64,000 nt of DNA. It comes from Chrysemys picta bellii (lineage: Eukaryota > Chordata > Testudines > Emydidae). Shown here piece by piece: positions 13,151 to 25,732 of this stretch. Positions within the stretch are counted from its first letter, which is position 1. Every line of letters begins with the position of its first letter. A program made the position numbers and the translations under genes. The notes under the pieces are model-generated. The model saw nothing but the letters and a program-made list of their open reading frames with translations. It did no database searches and was not told where the DNA came from. The stretch spans positions 34,831,549 through 34,895,548 of the forward strand of contig NC_088804.1 of assembly GCF_011386835.1 (NCBI RefSeq). The letters are read 5' to 3'.

Positions 13151-13219
13151 AGGCCTGATCCGAAGATCATTGAAGTACGTGGCATTCAATAGACTTCAGG
13201 GGGCTTTGGATCAGGCCCT
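13151..13219. repeat. Snapback hairpin repeat
   Basis: AGGCCTGATCCGAAG at the left and TTTGGATCAGGCCC at the right pair as a hairpin with 'GATCATTGAAG...CAATAGACTTC' near the centre. Related hairpins occur at 19017, 38328, 44899, 51179 and 59107. Confidence 0.5.
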
Positions 13220-13276
13220 TAATTAGCCCCTCCCCCAATTGAGTTAGTCCATCCATGTTAGGGTGTAGGCATATTG

Positions 13277-13523
13277 ACAGGGTGGTGTGAGGGAGCCTGC
13301 GTTGCCTGCCAGTGCTCTCCCCTAAGACTGCAGCAGGGCCAGGCCTGCACTCACCGGTGGCGGGAAGTGCAGTGACCCAGCCCCAGCCGCACCGCCAGTG
13401 AGTGCTGGAGGGTGGTTCCCCCCTGACCTCCAAGCCAGCCCCGCCCCCCCACAGAGGCCTGCCCCCTCCCCCGTGGGGGGGGGGGGGCTGCATAGGGCCC
13501 TAGAATAGCTAGGGACAGCCCTG
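13277..13523 (-). mobile_element. hAT-like element fragment, GC-rich
   Basis: The right end AGCTAGGGACAGCCCTG resembles hAT terminal repeats read outward, and the interior is C/G-rich with a run of G at 13473-13489. No matching left end or target duplication was found; the start given is only the edge of the GC-rich stretch. Confidence 0.4.
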
Positions 13524-13659
13524 GTTGTGGTTAATAAAAGATGGTATCAGGAATCATAATTGAAAAGTTAAGCCAGCAGGAATGGAGTCAAAGCTAAAGC
13601 AAGCTCTATTGTAGCTCTGAGGGCTGACAGTATATGAAGCATAAGGCAACATTAGTGGA

Positions 13660-13678
13660 TATATATATATATATATAT
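13660..13678. repeat. (TA)n microsatellite
   Basis: About nine AT units at 13660-13678. Confidence 0.9.
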
Positions 13679-14111
13679 CACAAACGGGGACTACTGTATA
13701 TATGAATAGGAATGTTACTTTGGCTATCTCCTTTTGTGTTACATTCTTAGTAGTGGTGCTTACCAAGTATTTTTTCCTAGTCTGTTCCATTCTCTTATAT
13801 TTAGGTACATGACAGGATCAAGATTATTTTTAAACTCAATTCATCATGCTCATTTCAACATCCAGTTCTGTAATATGGACTTGCCTTTATTCCACAGGCT
13901 GTTGCATTTAGGATACCAGTAAGTAAAATGTTAAAGTTACTACCACCAGATTGGTCAGTATTTGCTCTTGCTGTGACATGATTTCTTGTTTCACTGAATG
14001 AGATATGAGAAAAATTCATAGGGATGGAGTGGCATATTGTCACCGGAGTTGCAAATTGTTTTAAGAGTGCTGGGCTCACACACATTTGTTTTCTGGACTT
14101 CATTGCTCTAT

Positions 14112-14322
14112 ATAATAATGAATACTGAGCATTTATGTAGTGCTTTTGAATAGAGACTCAAAGGAGCTAAGTATCATTATCCCCATTGTGCAGATGGGGA
14201 AACTGAGGCACCGAGTAGTGAAGTGCCTTGCCCAAGGACACCTAACAGGTTAGCTGGGAACAGAACCCAGGTCTCCTGAGTCCCAGGTCCAATGCTCTAC
14301 CTACCAGGTCACACTGCCTCAT
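14112..14322 (-). mobile_element. MIR SINE (antisense)
   Basis: GGGGAAACTGAGGCACCGAG, CTTGCCCAAGGACACCTAAC, GAACCCAGGTCTCCTGAGTC and AATGCTCTACC follow the order of a MIR element read backwards, including the reversed tRNA-derived head. One of the best-preserved MIR copies here. Confidence 0.75.
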
Positions 14323-16185
14323 TATATGTAAAATGTTATTTATCCACCCACCCAATACCATGTGGTTGTAAACTTCATAGGAAGTCATTCAAAATGGCCC
14401 ATAATCTTTCTTGGCCCAACTGCTCCCCAAGATTCACATCCAGAGCTCTACCTCCCACATAGAAAAGAGGCTTGGCCATCTCTCTGTCAGTCCTCTCTCC
14501 TCAGAGGACTCTCTGAGGTTCTGGGGATCCAGTGTGGGGAAAAATGCCAGGCTGGGGAAGTAATCGGAAGACCAGGAATGGGGAACACACATGCTATCCC
14601 ATATTGGCTCTGTAGTCATCAAGGCAGCAAGATAATACAACCAGATGCTATGTTCGGCTTCTGTGGTTGCTCCTGGGTAGTGGAATGTCCCTTAAAGAGC
14701 AGGGTCCAGCTGGCCCTGGTAGAATAGCTTCAGCTTCAGAAGCCCTGGTAGAATAGCTCCATTGTCCTCAATGAACAAAAAACTAGGGCCAGATTAGAAT
14801 AAAAAGCAGTCCACTGATTTCCAGGAGTGCTGAGCATCCAGGGCTCCCAGTGACTTCAGAAGGACATTTAGGAAGGATTCAGACTAAACTTATTAACTGC
14901 CCAGCTCAACTAAGAAGCAGCAATTACTGAAAAAGCAACGAGCCACTTCCATCCTGCTACAAACTTTAATGGCTCAGCAGTAGTCATCAGCTCGTGTTCA
15001 AAATGCAAGCTGGTGGTATGAAACCACGGTTTCTTTTTAATTCTTCAAGAGTCCATGTCAGCATACCCTGCAGAAACAGAGGCTTTTGTTAGGGATTTTT
15101 TTTTTTAACAGTTCAAATCAGCTACTAAAAGTGTCGTTGCAATTTGTTAACAAAGCGTTTCCTGTAAAATCAACAGCAGAGACATAGTGGTCTCTTTCTC
15201 CTGTGATAAACCCCATCAGTGCATACAAGAAAATACAAACCCTTCTTCTCTTGTCTATTCCCAGCTGAAACCTGTCCAGAACGATTCTTTTTCCTCCTTC
15301 ACCTTAGGGATGTCCAACTGGAACCTGCTTATAGATGGGTTCATTACCTACATGTATCCTCCAAGGCAGGTGAGCTAAAACAAGGTGACAGACCCACACA
15401 CAACAAGGATCAAATACAACTTTGTTTTATCCCTCTTAACCTCAGCTAGTCAGAACTTTTCCATCAACACTGTTCGCTGGTGGTAAATGCTTTTTGAAGA
15501 AATGGTCAACTTTGGTGAAAAAAATCCTGTTTTTGTTTAAAAAAAATTAAAAATCTGATAATACTGGTGGAAACTTGGACATTGTTGATGAAAATTTTTG
15601 ATCAAAATTGATGGGTTTTTTTCTTTCTGTTTAATTTTTTTATGGAGGGGAGAGGAGTAGGAATCATTTCCGGAGCTGCTCCATTCTTAACCTTTTAGCA
15701 CAAATATTTGGTCTGAGTGAATTATTGGTAACAAATAATTTATTCATCCAGTTTCACTTCTTTTCCCTTGCAATCAGATTATGAAATCTCAAATTGAATT
15801 TGTTAGTCAAAGTCGTTCATAAATTTCTTAGCAAAATGTCATCCCTCTCCCACGCTCTGAATAGTTCATCAACAGTCCCATGTTAATATTTGACATTCAA
15901 ACTTCAAAACTCACACTGTTTTGGTTAACTACGTAAGTCACGTAGTAGCATTGCTTCTGCTCCCTGATTAGAAGATAGATGTAACTGACCAATGTAGTGT
16001 GCAATTCAAATTTCAGAGATTCCAACTAAATGTGCCATTCAAATATCTCAGTTGGTGATAGGCTGAGCATTCTGTGTTTAGCTTTACAAGACTATCCAGG
16101 CTAGTGAAGATCACCAATTAATCTGATTGTGGAAAATGCACATGAAAGGTTTGCACACATGGTCAAATTGAAATGTATTTTTTAG
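14323..16185. other. Intergenic stretch with unassigned sequence
   Basis: A 121-codon open frame (14362-14727, plus) shows no family I know. 15480-15640 is AT-rich and resembles the repeat at 21227. Nothing else is supported. Confidence 0.4.
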
Positions 16186-16713
16186 TTGGAAGGAATATTC
16201 AGCTGTAGTGAATATAGTGCCTGTGAAAGAGACTGGACTGATATCTTGGGATATGAAAATCCTCTTGTTATCTGCAGAGGGCCCACTGTACAGTTCCTTG
16301 TGCCTGAAAATGATATCACCAGGAACCAGCAGCACAGGCTTTCCCGCATTTCCTTACCTGTATTCCTCAACCCCAACCCGGAGGGACCACCTCAGCTGAT
16401 TGAGAGAACAAAGCCTCCAATGCCCCTTTACTTCTTGGTCATCTTGCTGAGATGGCCAAAGAGGTTGCCAGTTAATGCCAGATCCACTGATGATTGCTCA
16501 GGGCTTTTTGATTATGTGAATACCTTCTCCACGGAAATGAATTGTGACTACTCACAAGCCACTGAAAAATACTTCCCTTGTAAAGCCAAAAAAACTACAG
16601 TATTCTCCTCTTCCCTCATTTCTGCCCACTTTCCCCTCAACAGCCTTTTCAAACATTTTAAAACAGAGAAACACAGCCACAATAATCCACTCTTGTTCTG
16701 CACTCATCACTGA
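16186..16713 (+). other. Unrecognised 175-codon open frame
   Basis: A continuous ATG-to-stop frame in sequence that is not strongly GC-rich, which is longer than usual for chance here. I see no domain, signal peptide or membrane segment. It is Pro-, Ser- and Lys-rich in places. It overlaps a second frame that is also open for 60 codons. It may be a fossil of a repeat rather than a gene. No splice sites or Kozak context support a gene call. Confidence 0.2.
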
Positions 16714-16725
16714 TCTGCAGAAAGG

Positions 16726-17000
16726 AAGCATGGTCTTATGATTAAGGCATTGGAGTGGAACTCAGAAGTATTTGGTTTAATTTCTGGCCCTGCTACAGTG
16801 TGTGTGAATATGGGTAAATCGTTGAATCTCTCGGTGTCTCAGTTCCCCATCTGTAGAATGAAGCTAATAATATTTCCTTGCACCCATCACATTTATTTAT
16901 TTATTTATTTAGTATATATTTGTGCTACTGTAACACCTAGTTTGTCTGTCATGTCTCCTTCTATGTGGACAATGGAGCCCTGATCTTAGTTGGGGGTTCT
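16726..17000 (+). mobile_element. MIR SINE with 3' tail
   Basis: Head GGTCTTATGATTAAGGCATT, B-box-like GGTTTAATTTCTGGC, then GGGTAAATCGTTGAATCTCT, TCTCAGTTCCCCATCTGTAG, then a (TTTA)n run and a tail like CAATGGAGCCCTGATCTTAG. The order is a sense MIR-type element. Confidence 0.7.
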
Positions 17001-17749
17001 AGTTGCTACTGTAACACAACTAATAACAGACACACAATTAATAGTTTCATAGCTTCAATGTTCCATTTATGGACATGTTCTTCAACTTAAAATGTGATCT
17101 CCCTTCACAGCAAGCGCCACCCTGTAGCGTTTATCTAAAAAAATTTAGCCATGTACATTTTTTTATCTGAAAGAAAAGGCAGATCTTTCCTGAAGCCTGA
17201 AATAAAACTATCTCTCTATTAAAAAATAACCAGCCACAGATTTCCTGGCTGGCCCAGTGTAAACCACCTGCTGGTGCACGAACATTATTTCCTCTCTGCG
17301 AAAAAAGCAAGAATAACGATCAAGGGTGATCTGGCAACACCTGGTTTCCCACTGACTTTGTCTCCTGGGGATAGTGAGGCTGTGTTTAACAATGTGAAGT
17401 AGAAAACTTAAACAAAGATCAAAACCAGGCCCTCAATCTGCCGTTGCAGCACACAGAAGTACAATTGGCAGATGCCTCCCTCCCCCCTCCAACCACGGCC
17501 TTCTTTGATGAGTGGAGGAGGCTGGAAACACTTTTCTTCTTCTTTCCGTATGTATTTGTTACTGGACCGGGAGGAGGAGAGGTCATTAGGATTTTTTTAT
17601 GCTGGGTGTATATGCTGGTTGGGGACAGGCTTTCTTCTTGTAATCTGGATGCCATGGGGATAGAGCACTTTCAGAACTGAAACCACTATCACTCTTGTTA
17701 ACTGCATAGGCAGAAGTACTTTCCACAGACAATTCCATTCCTCGCCCCT
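17001..17749. other. Intergenic stretch, nothing recognised
   Basis: No gene, RNA or complete repeat recognised. Confidence 0.4.
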
Positions 17750-18052
17750 CCCCCGCTCCGTAACTCAACCCTCCCATTCACTTCTACCATCCATACCTCC
17801 TCCCATCTCGTCTATATCTGTAAATCTACCAGTCGTTATCCCAGCAGTGCTACCCATTGCCTCCTCCATGCTGAAATCCTCATCTAGGCCTCTCAGCTGC
17901 ATGACTGCAACTGCCTGCTCCAGGGTCTCCATAAATTCCTCCCTGCCCCCCATGCCTAGACTATGGCATGTGCAGAATGTTGCTTCCTATCTTCTCACAG
18001 GTACAAAAAAGTGTGCTCGAATCAATGTTCCCCTCAGACAACGTCATTAATT
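17750..18052 (+). mobile_element. L2/CR1-type LINE fragment (reverse-transcriptase C-terminal part)
   Basis: A conceptual reading near 17898-17990 gives HDCNCLLQGLHK followed by a diverged QNAA-like stretch, resembling the 'DYCN.LL.GLP...QNAAAR' block downstream of the RT domain in L2/jockey-type LINEs. Pyrimidine-rich and frameshifted. Its continuation appears to resume at 18570 after a CR1-like insertion. Confidence 0.4.
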
Positions 18053-18059
18053 CCCCCTG

Positions 18060-18555
18060 GCATGAAGCTATTTATGCAAGAGGAAATAAGTACAGTTTAG
18101 TTTAGGGAAGAGAACAAAAGGTATATAAAATAATGAAAGGTTTAGAGAACTTAAATTAGGTGCCCCTATTTTCTCATAGTACAAGGACATCCAATAACAT
18201 GGAAAGACAATGCATTTATTACTCATAAGGTTATTTTAACACAGACTGTGGAACTCATTGCCACAAGATATCAATGAAGCCAAGAGCTCAGTAGGATTAC
18301 ACGTTTATTTGAATGAGAACATCTACAGCTACATTAGACTGGATAAAACATTTATAAAGAATACAAACCCTCATGCTTCAGGAAGTAGATTAATCTCTAA
18401 CTAATGAGGGTTAAGAGGAAAATTCTCCCTGGGCAGGCAAGTCCATTACAGGGTTTCTTGTACCATCCTCTGAAGCATCTGGTACCACCTGCTGCCAATT
18501 ACAAAATAGATGGAGCCTGGCTGAAATCTTCTACAGTTCCTATGTTTCCATTTAT
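18060..18555 (+). mobile_element. CR1-like LINE 3' portion
   Basis: Contains GTGGAACTCATTGCCACAAG, CCAAGAGCTCAGTAGGATTA, and ends with ACAGTTCCTATGTTTCC, which resembles the octamer-type 3' ends of CR1 subfamilies. Coding content is gone. It sits between two halves of an L2-like fragment, so it probably inserted there. Confidence 0.5.
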
Positions 18556-18569
18556 TTCAGGATCCTGAT

Positions 18570-18800
18570 CAAAATTGTCCTGCTTTTATTTAATACCCTC
18601 TAAGGCCTTGTTGCTGTGTACCTCACCTCTCACTGCTCCTGTCTCCGTTTCTCCCACTCCTCTAGCATGCATCCTCTGTCACTTCACAGAATCTGGCCTG
18701 TATAACCTCCTTCTCTCGCCAGTTCCTTCCTGTATTCTGCTGCCTCATTGGCTGTACTCTTCAACTGGTTTACACCTCAGCTGAAACCGCTTCTAGTCTC
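18570..18800 (+). mobile_element. L2-type LINE fragment, continuation
   Basis: Pyrimidine-rich sequence with AATACCCTCTAAGGCCTTG and repeated CTCCTGT/CCTCC blocks matches the part that follows the 17750 fragment in this LINE class (a 'Y.ALHGLAP.YL' type region, now broken). Similar sequence occurs at 62160. Confidence 0.4.
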
Positions 18801-19016
18801 CCTTGCCCACACTCTCAACTGCTGGCTAGCTGTGCTGATATGTTTTGACTTCGTAGTTATTTTGTGACTGGATTTCTCTTGCATAGAAGATTATATGCTT
18901 TATGAAGTTGTATGGTACGTCATGCTTGTAGGAATCAAATATTCAAAATAATGCACTGTTCTTACACTTGGTTTACAGAATGTCAGCGGGTTGTCCATGT
19001 ATTCTGATTTCCTTCT

Positions 19017-19475
19017 CAAAGGCCTCAATTCAGCAACGCACTTAAGCACATGTTAAACTTTAAGCATTTAAGTCAATGCCCATTGAAGTTGAGCATGTGC
19101 TTAAGTCAGTGGTGGGCAACCTGTGGCCCGTCAGGATAATCCGTTGGTGGGCCATGAGACAGTTTGTTTACATTGACCGTCCCCAGGCACGGCCGCCCGC
19201 AGCTCCCAGTGGCCGCGGTTTGCCGTTCCCAGCCAATGGAGGTTGCGGGAAGCAGCATGGGCCGCAGGGATATGCTGGCCGCCGCTTCCCGCAGCTCCCA
19301 TTGGCTGTGAACAGTAAACCACAGCCACTGGGAGCTGCGGGTGGCTGTGCCTGTGGACAGTCAATATAAACTGTCTCGTGGCCCACCAGTGGATTACCCC
19401 TGACAGGCCACGTGCTGCCCACGGGCCGCAGGTTTCCCACCACTGGCTTAAGTGCTTTGCTGAACAAAGGTCTTA
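19017..19475. repeat. Snapback hairpin repeat, split by a hAT element
   Basis: CAGCAACGCACTTAAGCACA at the left pairs with TGTGCTTAAGTGCTTTGCTG at the right once the 19107-19445 insertion and its duplication are removed. The core has CCCATTGAAGT. Confidence 0.65.
19107..19445. mobile_element. hAT miniature element, CAGTGGTGGGCAACC ends
   Basis: Inverted ends CAGTGGTGGGCAACCTGTGG and its partner ending CCCACCACTG are flanked by the perfect 8-bp duplication GCTTAAGT (19099-19106 and 19446-19453). The 339-bp interior is CpG-rich and self-complementary, with facing CCAATGG and CCATTGG motifs. No transposase sequence. Confidence 0.9.
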
Positions 19476-21226
19476 CACTCGTACCCAGATAATGCTGGGA
19501 GAATAATTTAGCCCAGTGGCTTCTCTGGAGAAGTGTGCAATTAATGTAGTTTAGTATATATGGTGACATAAAAGGCATGTACATACCTTATATACCATCT
19601 CTCAAAACCTGGAAGAGGTGGAGTGAAGATCAGCTTTTAAATAGCCTTAGATCAGTAGACTTCCCACTGCAAGTTTCTCAGTCAGGTGCATGCCTGAATT
19701 GATAAAACCTATATGAATCTGGCCCCTTTGTTCAAAGCACCTCTTCTGCTGCTCCACCTATCTTTGAAGGGCTTTTTAACTCACGAGATGAGATCTTCAT
19801 TGACTAGGAGCAGCCCCTTCTCCTACTTTCTGCAATGTGAAATTGCTGCCCTCAAAGTCTCCCAGCATACCCAGTGGCAAAGCCCATACCTCATACTGTG
19901 AACATTCAGTTTCTTCCACGTTCTAAACGTTTATTTTAATAATTAAAAGAGAGGACATATCCTGGGGGGAGAAGCAAGAAAGAGGGATGGCAGAGAGAAC
20001 TGAATCCATGCTTTTCCTCCACTTTGAACATGTGGTTTGGGGTTTTTGTTCCCAGTGGCAGATCAAGGTAAGATTTTTGAAGCACCAGGATCCAGTCCCT
20101 GAGGTCAGAAGGGGCCTCTGAATTTCAGACCAGGGAACACTGGCCTCCAAGAGTCCCCCCACAGTTGGTGTGGGAATAGATGCTCACACTGTGGGTCCAT
20201 CTGCCTCAGCTCTCTGCAGACTGGCTGGCAATCAGGAGGCCATGGGATGAAGTTACTGAGATGCCCGCACCGTGATCATGCATGGGGGTATGGGCAGAAA
20301 AATCTGTTTAAGCATGAGATAGTTTGGTTGGATGACTACAGGATGGGAATGGAATTACACCTGGATTGATCTGGGACCATTCAATTTTAATTCACCCTGT
20401 GTTCCTTGGCTGTATCAGCAATCAAGATGTAAAAGAGGATACTTTCCCTTTGGACATAATCTAGTCATACTGTCAAATCACAGAATGCCTCTACGGTCAG
20501 AGCACCCTTTCTGGCTTCTCTTACCAGGGCAGGTGACTGGTGGGGTTAGAATGGGAATAGGGAAACCTCCCACATGGGCAAGGGAGCCTAATGGTTACTG
20601 GAGATGAGTGAAACTCAAAAGTCTGTAGTTCAGTTTGGTTGAGACAAGCACCCCAAATGTTCAGCTGTGCAGACAAAGCTGATCCACACGTGTGCAATCA
20701 AGAGATGGTTCTGGAGGTCTCATAAAAGGATCCTGTGCTGGGAGGTCTGATTCTTTCTGGTGTGGGTCGGGGTGGGCCTATTTCACCAATCGTTTTTCAT
20801 GTGGGATTGGTCCTGCTGCTCCTGCCCAGAATCAAGAAGTGCCTGAAAATGTAATAGAAATTTCTTGTCTGTAAAATTTTCAAACCTCCATAAGGATTTG
20901 GGATTAGTTTGAGATTCAGAAAAAGGTTTAAGCTGATTCTTATTTCCCTGATGGAAATACATCTAAGCATAAACTTAGCCACACTGAGCAAGCGTTGCAA
21001 GGCACCCTGCTTTGGGCTTTCTCTGGAGAGACCAGATCCTGACAGGTGCTGATCACCTGCAATACTCACTGAAGCCAATGGGTGTTGAGGACACTCAGCA
21101 GCTCTCAGGCACTACGAAATACTAGCTGGGCATAGAGCCTGACCCTGAAAGATGCTGAGTGCAATTAGTGGAAGGTAAGGGTGATCAGCACCTCAGAGGA
21201 TCAGGCCCTCTCTATCTTTATAGCAG
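19476..21226. other. Intergenic stretch, nothing firmly recognised
   Basis: Parts near 21050-21210 (CACTGAAGCCAATGGGTG; GATCAGGCCC) look like the snapback hairpin repeats. No exon was recognised. Confidence 0.4.
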
Positions 21227-21541
21227 AACTGGTAGAAAAATACCATTTATTTTCCACAGAATTTTTTTTTAATTCCATTTTTTAATTTTCTCGTTTTTGT
21301 GTTTTCATTTAACCCCACCCCCCAACAAAAATAACCCCAACCCCAAATTTTTTGTGTTTTGGGTTTTTTAAAAAACCTTTTTCAGAGTAAATGTCTGGTT
21401 GTTGATTTGGAGGGGGATTAAAAGGTTTTAACCTGTAAAATTCTATTGAAAATGAAAGCATTCCACTAAAATTTTCGTGTTTGATGAAAAGCCATTCTTT
21501 AGTTGAAATTTCTTATTGATGACAAATTTTACCCAGCTCTA
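21227..21541. repeat. AT-rich interspersed repeat with weak inverted ends
   Basis: The left edge AGAACTGGTAGAAAAATA and right edge AAATTTTACCCAGCTCT are imperfect inverted repeats. The interior is built from long T and A runs. Class unknown. Confidence 0.35.
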
Positions 21542-22336
21542 CTTTGCAGTTACAGTTGTAGCGGAATGTGGTGCTTTTTCTACCCTTGTATGGAAATGTC
21601 AGAGACCCCTTACAAGCCATATAAGGTGTGTCCAGATAGTACATTATGGGTACTTTACATATATTGGGATAACAATGAGCATTGCAAACACTCACAGATT
21701 TATCCTGAATCTTGTGATATTTGGTGTTTTTCTTAAAGCCCCAACTGCTGGAATCAACAGAATCCATGAGAATCTGAATTTTCAAAAAGTATGTTTCTAG
21801 CCCTCTGGGTTGCAGAGAAAAGCTTGGAAACGGGAAGCAAAGAAACCAGGAGGTAAAGACAAAGAACCCCAAATATATATTTTTAAATCTCATGATTTTT
21901 AAGCCAATCTGGTTTTGGGGGGCCTGACTCATGATTTTTGAATGCATGGGATTGGCATCACTGTAAATGAAAGAACCATGGTCAAATCCCTAATGATGCT
22001 ACGAGAGGGATTATTGCTGGCTGGAAGTGTCATGCTTCAGGATTGATGGTGCATTCTCTTTCTTATCACTTCCTCTTTTCCCCGCTGAACATCAGCTATT
22101 ACAAATTCCATTTTTGGTAAAGGAGTTTTTAGCATGTGAAGAGTTGCCAAAAGTGAAAGTGTTTGAATGTTTTATTTATATTCCCCTCAACGCAAAGGCA
22201 CTGGTCGATTCAGATCTTAATTTGAGATCCTATGTGCATAAGAGGCTTTAACATCTGCTTCTAACTCACTGGAAATGGAGAGTATAAGAGGCTGTCTGTC
22301 TACCTAAATGTCTACAGTATCTCCGCAGTACGTCAC
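21542..22336. other. Intergenic stretch, nothing recognised
   Basis: No gene or repeat assigned. Short open frames lie on both strands. Confidence 0.4.
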
Positions 22337-22339
22337 TTA

Positions 22340-23049
22340 GGGCTTGGCTACACTTTCAAATTACAGCACAATAAAGGAGCCCCAGGTGCACTACCTCACT
22401 CCCTGTTCACACTGGCAAGGCACGTAGAGCGCTCTGACTCTGCGGCTACAGCGCTGCTGGTACTTCACCTCGGCGAGTGGAATAACGTTTACTGCGCCTT
22501 GGCTACAATGCCTGGGCGTCAGTGTGAACGAGGTGTTGCGTTACTGCGCTCTGATCAGCCTCCGGAAACGTCCCATAATCCCCTTAAGTCAAGTGGCCAC
22601 TCTTGTCGTTTTGAACTCCAGTAGGAATGCAGAAATGCCCTTTCAAAGCTCCGTTTCTGACAGCCGGCATGCAAGCCATTACTGTGGAATGCTGTGTGTG
22701 AGAGAGGGGGGGGGGGAGGAGGTCTACTGCTGACTGAACTTACAAGACAGCATGCTGACATGCTCTCAGCCTCCCAAAAACCCACTCTCTCTCCCCCACA
22801 TACACACAACACACTCCTTGTCACACTCCACCACACCCCTCCCATTTAAAAAGCACATTGCAATCACTTGCATGCTGGGATAGCTGCCCATAATGCACCA
22901 CTCCCAATGCCACTGCAAGTGCCGCAAATGTGGCCACACCAGTGTGCTTGAAGCTGTCAGTGTGGACAGATTGCAGCGCTTTCCCTACTGCGCTCTACGA
23001 AGGCTGGTTTAACTCAAAGTGCTTTACATCTGCAAGTGTAGCCATGCTC
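22340..23049. mobile_element. PIF/Harbinger-type non-autonomous element
   Basis: Ends GGGCTTGGCTACACT and AGTGTAGCCATGCTC are inverted repeats (13 of 15 match) flanked by TTA on both sides (22337-22339, 23050-23052), the TWA-type target duplication of PIF/Harbinger elements. The 710-bp interior keeps shorter inverted segments (TACAGCGCTGC; GCAGCGCTTTCC) and a G run. No transposase seen. Confidence 0.7.
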
Positions 23050-23052
23050 TTA

Positions 23053-24916
23053 TTATTTTGCACAGGATTAAAAGAAAACTGTAGCTGTCTTTGTGACTCA
23101 GTAGAGCAATAATCCCTTCTAGAACTGGGGTTAAGTGGCTGCTCATGGGCGGCTGAAGGTTCTGTTAGATAAGATAGTTGGGTTTGGACTGCCTCCCGCA
23201 TGCACTGTTCTTCTTCTGTCCTTTTTAACGGGATATTCAAAAGATAAGGCCCGGATTGAGGGTGCCTTTGTGTAACATGAGGTAAATACAGTGATTATCA
23301 TAGGAAGGCATCAATATTCTTGAAAAGATCTTACAATCCGCACAGTAGTTTTAATAAAGGGAAACTTAAGGTGAACTTCAAAGGTTTGAATTTTTTTTTA
23401 ATTGTGGTTATAATACAGAAAAAAATTGGTGTAGGTCTGACCTTTGCATGAATGAATGTGGCAGGGGAATGCAAGGTATTTTCCCTCCCATGACTGCGCG
23501 GCCTGTAGAAGGGCCAGAGACAATCACAGTCACTGTGCTCCAGGACGCCCACAGACTGCAAACTCTGTGTGCCCCCAGGGGTGCAAATTGCCCTTGGAGA
23601 GGACGGAACAGGGCTATGAATGCACTGTGACCCCTAAAGATAGCCAGCCATAGGGGAGAGCATACTACACCATCCAAAAGCATAGAGCAGGTCGTGTCAT
23701 CACCAATGTTGGATAGCCAAGAATACCCATCTGCTAGTGACGCACAATCCTTCCTGAGATCCCACCATGGCAGGTTAGCTCCACACTGCCCCCAGAACAG
23801 CCTAAATGCCACAATCTAACCCTCTGTGTATTACCTTGCTCGCTTCCATTTGTCCCCACATTCCTCTTGCATTAAGTTCTCCTTCCCAGCACACACCTCT
23901 GGCAGCTCACAGGGATAATGAGTGAGAGCAAGAGGCTAAAGATGGTAATGGAGCGATTTCTATTCCTGTATTTGCTTACCACACTGCTTTTGCCAATGGG
24001 TAAATAATGAAGGAATCCAGGGGTTACTGAGCAGTGGATCTAGGCTCCACTTCTTCACTTGAAAGTACTGTCAGGTGCCGGGTTTATCAGAGCTGGCAAT
24101 CTGCCACCACTTTTGTTCCTACAAAAGGTTTTTGCTTTATCGGCTTAAAAAAAGAAAAGAAAAATTTACATTGTCCTTTACAAGCTCTTTTCTGCTTCAG
24201 TCTTATTGGTGTATGAGAAAAATCTTGGGTACAGTTCTTTCATGTGATCTCTGATAAGCTCCATTTGGAACTTCAGCTGCTTTGTCTAGGGAGTGTGGGA
24301 GAAAGGAGGGGAATCACATCAGTTCTTCAAAAAACGTCTAGACCTCCCCCCTTTTGATGTCCTCTGCTCTTTTCAAACATGTTTAGGGCTGTATGAGCCT
24401 AGCTTGATGGTCATCTCTTCTGCAGTCTTCTCATTCTTCTCTTGTTCCCCTGAGGCCTGATTGTCACGAGATTTTTGCTTAAAATTTCCCACTGCTGACA
24501 CTACCAGTAGAAGCACAAGTGTAGACAGGGAACTGATAGCTGCTGGTGTTTTAGCCACTGTATTGTCTAGCTCTGCTCTAAGTTAAGGTTGGATGAAACA
24601 GTGGTTAATATTCTAGCAGCCAGTCTATAATAGTTCTCCCACCATTGCCCATATTACTCTTTGTAGCATCAGACACAGGCGCTGACTTGTATTTTTCCCA
24701 ATGGGTGCTCTATTCCCGCTCTGCCCTGATGCACTACCCGCACTCTGTCCCTTCCCCCGAGGCCCTCTTCCTGCCCCTACTCCACCCCTTCCCCAAGAAC
24801 CCCCTGCCTACCTGCCTGCCGGTCCCTCCCCTCTGCCTCCCCTCCCCTGAGCACGTCCTGCCGTCTGAACAGCTGATCGGCAGCTAGCCCCCGGCTGGAA
24901 GCACTGTGGCTGGTGG
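23053..24916. other. Intergenic stretch, nothing recognised
   Basis: No exon or repeat could be named. A 134-codon minus-strand open frame (23408-23812) has no recognisable domain. Confidence 0.4.
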
Positions 24917-24924
24917 GTGCTGAG

Positions 24925-25187
24925 CAGGGGCAGCTCCAGGCACCAGTGCACCAAGTGCGTGCCTGGGGCGGCAAGCCACGGGGAGTGGCCTGCCGGTCGC
25001 CGTGAGGGTGGCAGTCAGGCTGCCTTCGGCGGTATGCCTTCAAGAAGTCTGCCGGTCCTGCGGCTTCGGCTGCAATTCGGCGGTGGGTACGCCGAAGGCG
25101 CGATACCGGCGGACCTCCCGCAGGCGTGCCGCCGAAAGCCGCCTGACTGCCGTGCTTGGGGCGGCAAAATACATAGAGTCGCCCCTG
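24925..25187. mobile_element. hAT miniature element, GC-rich
   Basis: Starts CAGGGGCAGCTCC and ends AGAGTCGCCCCTG, with a perfect 8-bp duplication GTGCTGAG (24917-24924 and 25188-25195). The interior carries GCTTGGGGCGGC-type blocks shared with the elements at 29670 and 50206. Open frames across it are composition effects. Confidence 0.88.
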
Positions 25188-25732
25188 GTGCTGAGCACCC
25201 CTCATTTTTTTTTCCCTGGGTGCTTGAGCTCCTGTCAAGTTGGCACCTGTGTCTACAGATGAAAAATGCTATGTGTGAACATGAGAGAGACAAGGTGGGT
25301 GAGGTAATATCTTATATTGGACCAACTTCTGCTGCTGAGAGAGACAAGCTTCCGAGCTTACACAGAGCTCTTCTTCAGCTCTGGGAAAGATACTCCGAGT
25401 GTCACAGCTAAATACAAAGTTTAACGGATTGTTTAAAATAAGTAGTTAACACATATTTCAAAGGACCATACAAGGTGAAAGGGCCCATTAACACCTCTCC
25501 AGTTATAGGAGGGAAAGGAAGATGGGAGAAAGGCGGCTGGGCTGGGGGTTGTTAGTGGGTTATAGATTGTTGTAATAGACCATAAACTCAGTGTCTCTAT
25601 TCAGTCCATGATTTTTAGTGTCTAGCAGTTTTGAATTGAAGCGCCAATGCTTGTCTTTTGAAAGTGTTGTGCAGGTTTACTTTGAGGATGAGGACTGATA
25701 GGTCAGATATAGAGTGATCATTTTGTGAAAAG

